Source of the DNA: Deltaproteobacteria bacterium | Lineage (GTDB): Bacteria; Bdellovibrionota; UBA1018 | NCBI GenBank assembly: GCA_013286765.1 | Contig: JABDFB010000044.1 | Location: 1 to 17,202 of the forward strand | Reading direction: 5' to 3' | DNA: 17,202 bases | In this document: one piece after another, positions 1-7,385 of the stretch | How the letters are laid out: every line of letters starts with the position of its first letter | How positions within the stretch are numbered: the stretch's first letter is position 1 | The notes under the pieces: generated by a model | The model's input: the letters and a program-made list of their open reading frames with translations, nothing else | Databases searched by the model: none | Told to the model about the DNA's origin: nothing | Position numbers and translations under genes: made by a program

Positions 1-90
1 TCAAAGCCCACGAACTGGCTTCAGATGGAAAATGGCGGCTACGAGTACCCGCCAGAGGCCAACCTGAGATCCGTTCTCAATTCTACTTAG
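1..90 (+). CDS. possible 3' end of an upstream gene (partial)
   Basis: Frame 1 is open from the first base to a TAG at 88-90, giving 29 residues that start SKPTNWLQ and end RSVLNST. It ends 15 bases before the phosphatase ATG, and an AGAGGA Shine-Dalgarno-like sequence overlaps the stop, which would be a normal operon arrangement. Frame 3 is also open, to 140, and would overlap the next gene by 35 bases, but its codons (several CGA, CTA, GTA, AGA) look less natural. The piece is too short to recognise, and no gene at all on this strand is also possible. Confidence 0.25.
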   Translation, partial: SKPTNWLQMENGGYEYPPEANLRSVLNST

Positions 91-105
91 AGGATCTAAC
101 ATTGC

Positions 106-600
106 ATGGATACGAAGGCACCCCCCTCCAGACAGTCTAAAACACTGATTATCGTCAGACACGCTCACCGAGATATTGTTGATTCGGACCGCGAAACAGA
201 TAATGGCCTCAGCGACAAGGGAAAACGTCAGGCCAAGAAAATTCAGAAATACTTTAGAGAACGATTTAAGAAAGAAACTCCGCTGCTTATTTCGAGTCCT
301 AAGCGCCGTTGCATCGAAACCCTCGAACCAATCGCAAAAAAGAAGAAGATTGAAATTGCCGAGCACGCTTTGCTCGACGAAGGCGGCGACCTCCGTACTA
401 AGGTGAAAAATTTTATTAAACAAGTAGAACAGAAACCGGATCCCATCGTGATGGTCTGTAGCCACGCCGACTGGATCGATACCTTTTTTGACGAAATGAT
501 TGGTATTAATTCATCCTTACAAAAAGGTGGTTGGTTAGAACTCAGCCTCGAGTCGGGCCAACCCAGACTGACCTGGATGCTGCAATCCGTCGCGGCCTAA
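106..600 (+). CDS. SixA-like histidine phosphatase
   Basis: This 164-residue protein belongs to the histidine phosphatase (phosphoglycerate-mutase-like) superfamily, short SixA-like branch. The catalytic RH motif is at residues 18-19 (VRHAHRD), the second arginine lies in SSPKRRCIET (about residue 68), and the second catalytic histidine is H120 in CSHADW. Family members pass phosphate through the first histidine. Substrates range from phosphohistidine on signalling proteins to small metabolites, so the substrate here cannot be named. There is no signal peptide or membrane segment, so it should be cytoplasmic. ATG 106 is the first start after in-frame stops, with AGAGGA about 12 bases upstream. 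The gene meets sdhB tail to tail: its TAA (598-600) overlaps the TAG of sdhB (597-599), leaving no room for a dedicated terminator. Confidence 0.85.
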   Translation: MDTKAPPSRQSKTLIIVRHAHRDIVDSDRETDNGLSDKGKRQAKKIQKYFRERFKKETPLLISSPKRRCIETLEPIAKKKKIEIAEHALLDEGGDLRTKVKNFIKQVEQKPDPIVMVCSHADWIDTFFDEMIGINSSLQKGGWLELSLESGQPRLTWMLQSVAA

Positions 601-1373
601 CCGAAAAGCTTCTTCAAGCTGTACAGCGTCACTTCTTTGCTCACTTCAGCGATTGATTCCGTGAGCGGAATTTGCTTCGGACAGACTTTTACGCAATTCT
701 GGGCATCTCCACAGTCGGTAATACCGCCGGGTCCCATGACGGATTCCAATCTTCCGGGGGCATTCAGAGCGCCGGTTGGATGGGTATTGAAAAGGCGAAC
801 CTGGTTAATTGCTTGCGGTCCTATAAAGGGGGATTGAGGTCCATATTGGGGGCATGCCTCAAGGCAACAGCCGCAGGTCATGCATTCTGAGAGCTTATAA
901 CGGGTTAGGGCAAGCGTTTGCGAATAACGAGGTCCTGGCCCCAGGTCATAGGTTCCATCCACGTCTACCCAGGCCCTGACTTGTTTCAGATGGTCAAACA
1001 TGCGCGATCGATCGGTAATCAAATCACGAACGAGTGGAAATTTCGAAAAAGGCTCCAGCCGAATCGGCTGCTCCAGTTTATCGACTAATGCGGTGCAAGA
1101 TTGTCTTGGTCGGCCGTTAATAAGCATCGAACAGGTACCACAGACTTCTTCCAAACAGGCCGCCTCCCAAGCGGGTGGTGTGGTCGCCTTTCCATCTGCA
1201 GTCACGGGATGAATCTGAAGCTCCTGAAGAATCGCAATCACATTGAGGTTAGGCCTCCACTTGACACGAAAGGTCTCCCAATAATAGGAAGCATTGGGTC
1301 CGTCTTGTCTCTTGATCTGGACCTCTACGAATTTCTCTTCAGCCCTATCAGAATTTGCTTTTGCTTTTTCCAT
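597..1373 (-). CDS. sdhB: succinate dehydrogenase / fumarate reductase iron-sulfur subunit
   Basis: SdhB (258 residues) carries electrons from the flavoprotein to quinone in respiratory complex II, on the inner face of the cytoplasmic membrane. The N-terminal plant-type ferredoxin domain binds [2Fe-2S] through C73, C78, C81 and C93 (CLEEVCGTC then C). The C-terminal domain has the usual pattern for [4Fe-4S] (C164, C167, C170 plus C231) and [3Fe-4S] (C174, C221, C227), seen as CMTCGCCLEACP and CGDAQNCVKVCP. An extra cysteine (C169) sits inside the [4Fe-4S] motif. The start lies 25 bases after the sdhA stop and is preceded by a repetitive GTAGGTAGGTAG stretch that supplies the AGG ribosome-binding core. 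It is almost certainly co-transcribed with sdhA. Fumarate reductase use cannot be excluded from sequence alone. Confidence 0.95.
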   Translation of the reverse strand: MEKAKANSDRAEEKFVEVQIKRQDGPNASYYWETFRVKWRPNLNVIAILQELQIHPVTADGKATTPPAWEAACLEEVCGTCSMLINGRPRQSCTALVDKLEQPIRLEPFSKFPLVRDLITDRSRMFDHLKQVRAWVDVDGTYDLGPGPRYSQTLALTRYKLSECMTCGCCLEACPQYGPQSPFIGPQAINQVRLFNTHPTGALNAPGRLESVMGPGGITDCGDAQNCVKVCPKQIPLTESIAEVSKEVTLYSLKKLFG

Positions 1374-1398
1374 TCTACCTACCTACACATCTATCTTA

Positions 1399-3213
1399 TC
1401 ACTTTTTTTCCGCAGCCTGCTTATCTACATCATATTTCCTTGGACGGGGTTTGATCAATGAAACATCGATCGGCTCGTAAGAAAAGTTTGGTTCGCCCTG
1501 ATCTTTGGGGCTGCCGAAAGGACTTTTTCCGCTAGTACCACCTGGCTTGCGATAGGTAGCGATGGTCGTCTTCATAAAATTCGGGTCGTCTCGCTCTGGA
1601 AAGTCCGGTTTATAGTGAGCACCTCTACTCTCATCCCTCTTCAAAGCCCCAATGGTAATCACTCGCGCCAAATGAAACATGGCATAAATCTGTCTTGTGT
1701 AATGAACAGACTGATTAGCCCAAGTTCCCCGATCTTTGATTCCAACTCGATGCCAACGCTCTTGAAATTCCTGAAGTTTCTTATCTGTTTCGGCGAGCCT
1801 ATCATTGTACCGAACAACAGTAACGTTGCGTGTCATCCAATCACCCAAGTCCCGTCCCAGAGCAAATGGATTTTCTGGTCCATCCATTTTAGAAATAAAA
1901 TCTATTTTCTCACGATGCATTTTTACCGCTTGATCGAGAATGGTTGACGAGACCTCTTCGGCACCTTTTTTCAAGCCCTTAGACCATTTTGCCATGGCTG
2001 GGCCTGCAACCATCCCGCCATAAATACATGAAAGCAGTGAATTTGCACCCAATCGGTTAGCGCCATGAATGCTATAATCGACTTCCCCTACCGCAAACAA
2101 ACCTGGGATACTCGTCATTTGATCATAATCAACGCAGAGTCCGCCCATGCTATAATGAACAGCCGGAAAAACTTTCATTGGCAGTTTAGTCGGATCGTCC
2201 CCTGTAAACTTTTCGTAAATATCCAGGATAGCACCCAGCTTCTGCCGCAACGTTTCGGCCGGAATATGCGTTAGATCTAGATAAACGACGGCTTTTCCAT
2301 CGACGCCTAGATTCAAATCATAAACCACTTTATGAATCGCACGGGTTGCAATATCACGCGGCACCAAGTTGCCATACGCGGGATACATTTCCTCCAGAAA
2401 ATACCAGGGCTTGCCGTTTTTAGGCACCCAGACACGCCCACCCTCACCTCTAGCGCTTTCAGACATCAAACGCAGTTTGTCTTCACCGGGAATGGCCGTG
2501 GGGTGCACTTGAATAAATTCACCGTTGGCGTATTTCGCCCCTTGCAGATAAGTCACTGCGGCTGCTGCACCCGTATTAATAATAGAATTGGTCGATTTCC
2601 CGAAAACCATTCCTGGTCCACCCGTCGCCAGTGCAACGGCCGACGCAGCAAAAGCACGGACTTCCATTGTAATAATATTTGTTGCTACGATTCCACAGCA
2701 GTTTCCGTGAGTGTCCTGGATATAGCCCAAATATTCCCAAGTCTCGAATTTGCGGACCATCCCTTCGACTTCAAATCGTCGCACCTGTTCATCTAACGCA
2801 TAGAGCAGCTGCTGTCCTGTCGACGCACCTGCAAATGCTGTCCGATGGTGTTTGGTACCACCGAATCGTCTAAAATCGAGTAAGCCTTCGCTCGTCCTGT
2901 TAAACGGGACCCCCAGTCGGTCCATTAAATAAATAATCGCCGGCGCGGCTTCACACATTTTCTGAACGGGCGGTTGATTCGCTAGGAAATCCCCCCCATA
3001 AATCGTGTCATCAAAATGAATCCAGGGAGAATCGCCTTCCCCTTTGGTATTAACAGCGCCGTTAATGCCACCTTGGGCACAAACAGAGTGGCTACGCTTG
3101 ACAGGGACTACTGAAAACAGATCCACATTCATTCCTGATTCGCAGGCACGAATGGTTGCCATAAGGCCAGCTAGTCCACCACCAACTACGATGATCCGAT
3201 CAGATTTCGACAT
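1399..3213 (-). CDS. sdhA: succinate dehydrogenase / fumarate reductase flavoprotein subunit
   Basis: SdhA (604 residues from the chosen start) oxidises succinate to fumarate with covalently bound FAD. Visible signatures are the dinucleotide-binding GGGLAG (11-16), the flavin-linking histidine H42 in RSHSVCAQGG, the HHRTAFAGASTGQQLLYAL block (about 122-140), HPTA (237-240), the catalytic SESARGEGG with R255, and HGANRLGANSLL. The HHRTAFAG/TGQQLLYALDEQVRR wording is typical of the Bacillus-type enzyme, which normally works with a single SdhC cytochrome b subunit. The frame is open 38 codons further upstream, but that stretch lies over the end of the metallophosphoesterase and is not SdhA-like. 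The ATG at 3213 starts just before the FAD fold, 22 bases after the preceding stop, with AAGGGA about 14 bases upstream. No sdhC lies in the window. Confidence 0.95.
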   Translation of the reverse strand: MSKSDRIIVVGGGLAGLMATIRACESGMNVDLFSVVPVKRSHSVCAQGGINGAVNTKGEGDSPWIHFDDTIYGGDFLANQPPVQKMCEAAPAIIYLMDRLGVPFNRTSEGLLDFRRFGGTKHHRTAFAGASTGQQLLYALDEQVRRFEVEGMVRKFETWEYLGYIQDTHGNCCGIVATNIITMEVRAFAASAVALATGGPGMVFGKSTNSIINTGAAAAVTYLQGAKYANGEFIQVHPTAIPGEDKLRLMSESARGEGGRVWVPKNGKPWYFLEEMYPAYGNLVPRDIATRAIHKVVYDLNLGVDGKAVVYLDLTHIPAETLRQKLGAILDIYEKFTGDDPTKLPMKVFPAVHYSMGGLCVDYDQMTSIPGLFAVGEVDYSIHGANRLGANSLLSCIYGGMVAGPAMAKWSKGLKKGAEEVSSTILDQAVKMHREKIDFISKMDGPENPFALGRDLGDWMTRNVTVVRYNDRLAETDKKLQEFQERWHRVGIKDRGTWANQSVHYTRQIYAMFHLARVITIGALKRDESRGAHYKPDFPERDDPNFMKTTIATYRKPGGTSGKSPFGSPKDQGEPNFSYEPIDVSLIKPRPRKYDVDKQAAEKK

Positions 3214-3235
3214 ACTTATCTTATACGTCCCTTGC

Positions 3236-4351
3236 TCAATTTTGGAAAGTCTTATGCGGCGAGTGCTCCCCAAACCACTGTCGGAGCTCACACCGCGCCT
3301 TTCCGTTGCGGATTCTGACGAAAGCAAAAGTCAGGCAATACTGCTGTCCAATATTTCGCCAATCCAAGTTAATCATTTTGGTCCAGGTCCCAGTGTTAAT
3401 ATACTGCTTACCGTCCGGATATACTTTGTCCATGGGTTTGTGGGTATGGCCAAAAATGATCGTTTGAAGACTTTTGTCCTGATCCAGAAGTCTTCGAGCT
3501 TGTTTTTCTAAGTCCTGCAGGAATTCCGTTTCTTGTTTGATAATTTCAGCCGTGACCGTGAGCCTCGAGCGACGTTTGGGACTGTAAATAAAACGCGTCC
3601 GGATAAAGTAATAAGAGGAAAGCAGAACAAACTTAAGGGTGAACCACGGGTCAACGAGTAAGCCTAAAAGAACAAAAATCTTTATGGGGCGCACTTTGTC
3701 TAAGTAATCGCGCTCTCCTTTGAGACGATTGACGATCTTGAGAACGTAGACACTTCCCCACGGGATATTAAGAACTGGTTTATCTAAAAATGATTGGAGA
3801 ATCGGCTTTTCAAAATTGAGTACGTGTACTGCCTCAAACTGATTGCCATGGTGGATCTCCACACCCTCATAACGAACACGATCGCGGTCAGCAATTACCT
3901 CTACCTTCTCGCTGGGAAACTTACCCTCCGGATCCCACTCACGAGTTATTCTTTCTCTAATAGCCGGAAAAAATAAGTCGGCATCATGATTACCAATGAG
4001 ATAAGTAATTTTTTTCTTCGGAAGGGACGCAAAACGCCTGAGCGATGCCATAACTTTGGGATGTCCGCCAATGATCGCCTCTAGCTTGTAGACGGAAAGC
4101 TCTTCCGTAATGGCTTCTTCGAACTCGCCGTCTATCGGTACATTTAAAAAATCAAGAAAGTCGCCGTTGATGAATAGTTCGACGTCTACAGGTCCGTCCG
4201 GCCCGTCTCCATACTGACCAGTCGAGAAATAATGAAAGAAGTCGCACATTTCGTCATCAAACTTAAAGTCCTCGTGTGCATTTAGGCGACCCTCGAAGAC
4301 TCTGCCAGCAGACAAATGGCAATCACTTATGACTATTTTTATCTTTTCCAC
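3236..4351 (-). CDS. calcineurin-like metallophosphoesterase with hydrophobic insert
   Basis: This 371-residue protein has the five metal-binding motifs of the calcineurin-like phosphoesterase fold: SDCHLS (9-14), GDFLDF (63-68), GNHD (120-123), HHGNQFE (167-173) and GHTHKP (301-306). The overall order resembles LpxH-type UDP-diacylglucosamine hydrolases, but it is much longer than the usual LpxH (about 240 residues). Between motifs 4 and 5 lies a hydrophobic and aromatic stretch (about 223-255, including FVLLGLLVDPWFTLKFVLL) followed by a basic patch (SPKRRSR), which suggests membrane or lipid contact. The start codon is GTG, and the upstream ribosome-binding signal is weak (TTAGAG). It precedes sdhA by 22 bases, so it is probably the first gene of that transcription unit. 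The substrate is unknown; a lipid-linked phosphoester is a guess from the insert. Confidence 0.8.
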   Translation of the reverse strand: MEKIKIVISDCHLSAGRVFEGRLNAHEDFKFDDEMCDFFHYFSTGQYGDGPDGPVDVELFINGDFLDFLNVPIDGEFEEAITEELSVYKLEAIIGGHPKVMASLRRFASLPKKKITYLIGNHDADLFFPAIRERITREWDPEGKFPSEKVEVIADRDRVRYEGVEIHHGNQFEAVHVLNFEKPILQSFLDKPVLNIPWGSVYVLKIVNRLKGERDYLDKVRPIKIFVLLGLLVDPWFTLKFVLLSSYYFIRTRFIYSPKRRSRLTVTAEIIKQETEFLQDLEKQARRLLDQDKSLQTIIFGHTHKPMDKVYPDGKQYINTGTWTKMINLDWRNIGQQYCLTFAFVRIRNGKARCELRQWFGEHSPHKTFQN

Positions 4352-4397
4352 AATACTCTAATCATATTCGTTTGACTTTATAAAGAAAACCCGTAAA

Positions 4398-4407
4398 AGG
4401 AGGGTGA
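4398..4407 (+). promoter_or_regulatory. strong ribosome-binding site of the ferredoxin gene
   Basis: AGGAGGGTGA is a near-complete match to the anti-Shine-Dalgarno sequence. The AGGAGG core ends 10 bases before ATG 4414. It is the strongest such site in the window and fixes the ferredoxin start. Confidence 0.8.
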
Positions 4408-4413
4408 CAGTCT

Positions 4414-4656
4414 ATGGCAGAACTTGATAAGAAATGGTCAGAAAATGTTTCAGGCCGATATTACGTCGACGAGCAATGTATTGATTGCGATGCTTGTCGA
4501 ACTGAGGCTCCTGATAATTTTGTCCGTAATGATGACCACGGCTACTCATACGTGTGCAAGCAGCCTGAAACCCCCGAAGAAGAAGCTCGTTGTAAGGCCG
4601 CGCTGGAAGCCTGCCCGGTAGAAGCCATCGGCTCTGACGGCCCTGGAAAAACCTGA
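4414..4656 (+). CDS. single-cluster ferredoxin
   Basis: This 80-residue acidic protein is a small bacterial ferredoxin, a soluble one-electron carrier. Cluster ligands are C22, C25 and C28 (CIDCDAC), with the remote C67 in the usual Cys-Pro pair (ACPVEAIG), the pattern of one [4Fe-4S] cluster. Two further cysteines, C48 and C60, lie in the middle segment where two-cluster ferredoxins would have a second motif, but they do not form one. The gene is divergent from the metallophosphoesterase-sdhAB unit, with 62 bases between the starts. Its redox partner cannot be inferred from the neighbourhood. After the stop there is no simple terminator; the 122-bp palindromic element begins 15 bases downstream and may act as one. 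Confidence 0.88.
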   Translation: MAELDKKWSENVSGRYYVDEQCIDCDACRTEAPDNFVRNDDHGYSYVCKQPETPEEEARCKAALEACPVEAIGSDGPGKT

Positions 4657-4671
4657 TATCAAACTGGTGTC

Positions 4672-4793
4672 GCGAAATAGGATTTTTGGCTTCAGGCGAG
4701 AAGGTTTTTGTGAAAAAACCGGAGCATACACGCTAGTATGTGAGGATTTTTGAGCGAAAACCGACGAAGCATCAAGCCAAAAAGACATTTCGC
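4672..4793. repeat. 122-bp interrupted palindromic element
   Basis: The two 58-base arms are inverted repeats around a six-base loop (ACGCTA, 4730-4735). Matching blocks from outside inward are GCGAAAT at the tips, TTTTTGGCTT (offset by one base), GGTTTT, an A5 run, and CATAC/GTATG next to the loop. The arms are also internally repetitive, with AGGATTTTTG occurring twice in direct orientation. The left flank has an extra ACTGGTGTC with no counterpart on the right, so this copy may be cut short on that side. The element reads like a dispersed intergenic repeat (REP- or MITE-like). No second copy is seen in the window, and no transposase is present. It could fold in RNA from either strand. Confidence 0.7.
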
Positions 4794-4798
4794 CCAAC

Positions 4799-4837
4799 AA
4801 AAAAAGACCGCTCCCCTGCGACAGATGAGAGCGATCT
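4799..4837 (-). terminator. intrinsic terminator of the histone-like gene
   Basis: Read leftward, an 11-base stem (4837-4827 with 4815-4805, nine pairs and two mismatches around the shared GCTC core) with an 11-base loop is followed by seven T residues. It lies 79 bases after the stop of the basic protein at 4916-5191 and between that gene and the palindromic element. Confidence 0.85.
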
Positions 4838-4915
4838 GGAATCATCTTCCCCACTTCAATTTTTTACTTCATAGCGTACAAACTATACGAATGTACGAAG
4901 CAATTTTCCCCCTGC

Positions 4916-5191
4916 TTAGGTTCCGACTTTCGCTAGTTCGGAAATCCCTTTCTTAATCACCCGCTTTAAAACTCCACCGCGCTCACGTTGTGGTGATTTG
5001 CGACGGGATGCTGATGATGAAGACGCTTCTTTTCTGCCCCGTGGAGCCTGTTCTGCAGATTTCAAACGAGATCGTCGACCTGATGAAGCTGCTCGAGCTC
5101 TTACTGACGAAGAACGGGGTGAAGCACTAGAAGGGCGGGACTTTGCACTCTTTCTAGCAGTACTTCGTGATGAACGTTTTTGAGTTGCCAT
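4916..5191 (-). CDS. small Ser/Arg/Lys-rich histone-like protein
   Basis: This 91-residue, strongly basic protein is low-complexity for its first 72 residues: Ser, Arg, Ala and Lys with SR, RK and SPR pieces (for example MATQKRSSRSTARKSAKSRP). It ends in a short amphipathic segment, GGVLKRVIKKGISELAKVGT (72-91). Composition resembles bacterial histone H1-like DNA- or RNA-binding proteins, so a nucleoid-associated role is likely but unproven. The frame is open 12 codons further upstream, yet the ATG at 5191 is chosen because AAGGAG lies 8 bases before it. It has its own terminator (4799-4837). Upstream, the bidirectional hairpin at 5303-5334 isolates it from mrp, so it probably has its own promoter in 5206-5302. 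I could not identify convincing boxes there. The low-complexity body makes homology assignment unsafe. Confidence 0.75.
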   Translation of the reverse strand: MATQKRSSRSTARKSAKSRPSSASPRSSSVRARAASSGRRSRLKSAEQAPRGRKEASSSSASRRKSPQRERGGVLKRVIKKGISELAKVGT

Positions 5192-5302
5192 TGCAAATTC
5201 TCCTTTTTCAAGACGAGACAATTGCAAGCTACGGGCCGCTCTTACGAAATTCTCACTCTCATATGAACCTTTAAAGGCCTAAGAAATACCTTCGAAACCA
5301 TT

Positions 5303-5334
5303 AAAGAACTCCCGCCTAAAGGCGGGAGTTCTTT
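5303..5334 (-). terminator. perfect hairpin terminator after mrp
   Basis: AAAGAACTCCCGCC (5303-5316) pairs perfectly with 5321-5334 around a four-base TAAA loop. The stem closes with A/T runs on both sides, so it could terminate either strand. Its position downstream of mrp, with no plus-strand gene arriving from the left, points to leftward use. Confidence 0.85.
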
Positions 5335-5345
5335 TCAGGCAGGGA

Positions 5346-5402
5346 ACAGCGACCACTTGTCGCTGTACACCTACAAAGGCTCGCGCAATCCTGTTCGAGC
5401 CT
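5346..5402 (-). other. two further hairpins in the mrp 3' region
   Basis: ACAGCGAC/GTCGCTGT (5346-5353 with 5359-5366, 5-base loop) and AGGCTCG/CGAGCCT (5377-5383 with 5396-5402, 12-base loop) are both perfect. With the terminator at 5303-5334 they form three consecutive stem-loops within 106 bases after the mrp stop. This could be a structured 3' UTR or a small RNA ending at the terminator; I recognise no RNA family. Confidence 0.5.
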
Positions 5403-5408
5403 ATTTTC

Positions 5409-6524
5409 CTAATAGAATTTACCGATTTGAACAAACTGACTGGGTTCTTCTCCCTGGTGTTCCTGAATAGAGATCTGCTGGGCCACTTTCTTAGCCAGAT
5501 TTTTGAACACAGCCGCTATTTCAGACTGAGGATCTCGCATTACAATAGGCCGACCTTCATCACCACCCTCCCTTACCTGAGTGACGATTGGGACCTGAGC
5601 TAGAAGCTGGGTATTGAATTTGCGCGCTAAGGCCTGACCCCCACCTTCCCCAAAAAGGGGATGGCGTTTTTCGCACTGGTCGCACTTAAAATAGCTCATA
5701 TTTTCGGCAATTCCGAGAATAGGAATTCGTACCTTTTCAAACATGTAATAAGCTTTGCGGACATCCTGCAGAGAAACTTCCTGTGGCGTAGTTACTAAGA
5801 TTGCACCGGTCACCGGCACCAGCTGAGCTAACGATAATTGCACATCCCCAGTACCAGGTGGCATATCAATAATTAAATAATCGAGTTTACCCCATTGCAC
5901 TTTATGACAGAATTGACTAACCACACTGTGAAGCATCGGTCCGCGCCAAACGACAGGTTGATCCCCCTGGATTAGAAAGCCCATCGACATCACTTTTACG
6001 TTATGAGAAATTGGCGGCACAAAAAGCTCGCCTCTCTCTGGATCTTGAATGAGTTTGGGTTGATCCACCACTCCCATCATCGTCGGAACATTTGGTCCGT
6101 AAATATCGGCATCCATCAGCCCAACCCGAGCGCCTTCCATTGCAAGAGCTGTTGCAAGATTCACGGCAACCGTGCTTTTCCCAACTCCGCCTTTTCCGCT
6201 TGAAACAGCTATAGTATGGCTTACACCCTCAATTCTGTTTCCGCCCTGAACTCCAGAGCCCTGCCGTTTTGGCTGAACTACAGCATCGATTTTGACGTCA
6301 ACATTCCTTATTCCGGGAATCGCAGACACCGCATTTCGACAATCCGATTCGATTTTAGCTTTTAACGGACAGGCCGGTGTCGTTAAGACAACGCGAAACG
6401 AGGCAGTCCCGTCTCGTACCGACAAGTCCTTAATCATATTCAGAGAAACTAGATCCTTTTTTAAATCTGGATCATGAACAGTCCTCAGGGCTTTTAAAAC
6501 TTCTTCTTCAATGGTATGCGCCAT
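5409..6524 (-). CDS. apbC: Mrp/ApbC Fe-S cluster carrier ATPase
   Basis: Mrp/ApbC proteins (Nbp35/Ind1 relatives) bind and transfer Fe-S clusters to target enzymes in the cytoplasm, using an ATPase of the MinD/ParA fold. This 371-residue protein has an N-terminal MIP18/DUF59 domain (about 1-85, with C52 in TTPACPLK), a deviant Walker A GKGGVGKS (110-117), the DADIYGPN switch (138-145), the Walker B-like LIIDMPPGTGD (217-227) and the cluster-binding pair C281/C284 (KCDQC). Length and domain order are standard. The ATG at 6524 has GGGTGA a few bases upstream and puts the start at the DUF59 domain. It is monocistronic as far as can be seen, divergent from folE. Neighbouring SdhB, ferredoxin and LipA are all possible Fe-S clients, but nothing links them directly. 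Confidence 0.93.
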   Translation of the reverse strand: MAHTIEEEVLKALRTVHDPDLKKDLVSLNMIKDLSVRDGTASFRVVLTTPACPLKAKIESDCRNAVSAIPGIRNVDVKIDAVVQPKRQGSGVQGGNRIEGVSHTIAVSSGKGGVGKSTVAVNLATALAMEGARVGLMDADIYGPNVPTMMGVVDQPKLIQDPERGELFVPPISHNVKVMSMGFLIQGDQPVVWRGPMLHSVVSQFCHKVQWGKLDYLIIDMPPGTGDVQLSLAQLVPVTGAILVTTPQEVSLQDVRKAYYMFEKVRIPILGIAENMSYFKCDQCEKRHPLFGEGGGQALARKFNTQLLAQVPIVTQVREGGDEGRPIVMRDPQSEIAAVFKNLAKKVAQQISIQEHQGEEPSQFVQIGKFY

Positions 6525-6667
6525 AGAGTCACCCTATCAAAATCTACCTAAACGAGCAATGGACGGAAAAAAGAGATGTGTGGACAGTATTTAGGGCAAT
6601 ATTCGAGGGGATAAGAAAATAAGCAGTTGGGCGGGAAGACAGGAACAGAAAGTAGGCAGGTATTAAC

Positions 6668-7339
6668 ATGACAAAACCATTTGGGCTGAGGACTAAAGCG
6701 CTGAAGACTAGGTTCAACTCCGATCCGGAACTCAGCCTTATATCTAAGCCAAAAGAATCTAAGCCTGTCCGGCGGGTGATCGCCAAGCATGCCACCAAGA
6801 TTCTTGAGACTCTAGGCGAGGATACAGCCCGGGAAGGCCTACTAGATACCCCTAAACGCTACGCCAGAGCGATGCATTACTTGACGTCAGGCTATCAAGC
6901 AGACATGAAGAAAATCGTAGGCAAGGCCTTATTTAAAGAGCCTTCAAACGAAATCGTCATTGTTCGCGATATCGAATTATTCTCCCTTTGTGAACACCAC
7001 TTGCTACCATTCTTCGGAAAGGCTCATGTCGCCTACATACCGGACGGGACAATCATTGGCCTATCGAAGATTCCTCGGATTTTGGACGCCTACTCGCGTA
7101 GGCTGCAGGTGCAAGAACGGCTCACACAACAAATTTCACTGGAGCTTATGAATATCCTGAAACCGCTAGGGGTAGCCGTAATTATCGAAGCCTACCACCT
7201 GTGCATGATGATGCGCGGAGTAGAAAAGCAGAATAGTTTTACGATCACTAGCTCGATGCTCGGCGCTTTTCGCGATAGCGCGACGACGAGGCAGGAGTTA
7301 CTCCATTTGTTGGGTGGATTGAACAGGAGCAAAATTTAA
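6668..7339 (+). CDS. folE: GTP cyclohydrolase I
   Basis: FolE converts GTP to 7,8-dihydroneopterin triphosphate, the first step of tetrahydrofolate (and queuosine) synthesis, as a cytoplasmic homodecamer. The 223-residue protein matches family length. Zinc ligands are C108 and H111 ([20 protein letters not shown]) and C179 (HLCMMMRGV), the same spacing as in the classical enzyme, and the GLSKIPRI and RLQVQERLT blocks are present. Residues 1-35 are a basic N-terminal extension of the kind that varies in this family. ATG 6668 is preceded by AGGCAGG about 7 bases upstream. It is transcribed away from mrp, with 143 bases between the two starts, where I see no clear promoter boxes. It converges on the exported-protein gene at 7386 with 46 bases between stops and no evident terminator. 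Confidence 0.95.
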   Translation: MTKPFGLRTKALKTRFNSDPELSLISKPKESKPVRRVIAKHATKILETLGEDTAREGLLDTPKRYARAMHYLTSGYQADMKKIVGKALFKEPSNEIVIVRDIELFSLCEHHLLPFFGKAHVAYIPDGTIIGLSKIPRILDAYSRRLQVQERLTQQISLELMNILKPLGVAVIIEAYHLCMMMRGVEKQNSFTITSSMLGAFRDSATTRQELLHLLGGLNRSKI

Positions 7340-7385
7340 CGTTCTACATGCCCCTACTACGCAAACCATGTGAAACAGGGCTATT

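Noticed and set aside
1..465. 154-codon minus-strand ORF opposite the phosphatase
   Set aside because: It is the shadow of a gene with clear catalytic motifs, and its own sequence shows no recognisable family.
3214..3327. 38-codon upstream extension of sdhA
   Set aside because: It overlaps the end of the metallophosphoesterase out of frame and shows no SdhA-like sequence; the FAD fold starts directly after ATG 3213.
4546..4854. 102-codon minus-strand ORF over the palindromic element
   Set aside because: It runs antisense to the end of the ferredoxin gene, through the whole palindrome and into the terminator. Its internal VFAQKSS/VFSQKPS repetition is just the DNA repeat translated, and it has no ribosome-binding site.
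5384..5402. GTTCGAGCC-like stretch resembling a tRNA T-arm
   Set aside because: No acceptor, D or anticodon arms can be placed around it; it is one side of a simple hairpin.
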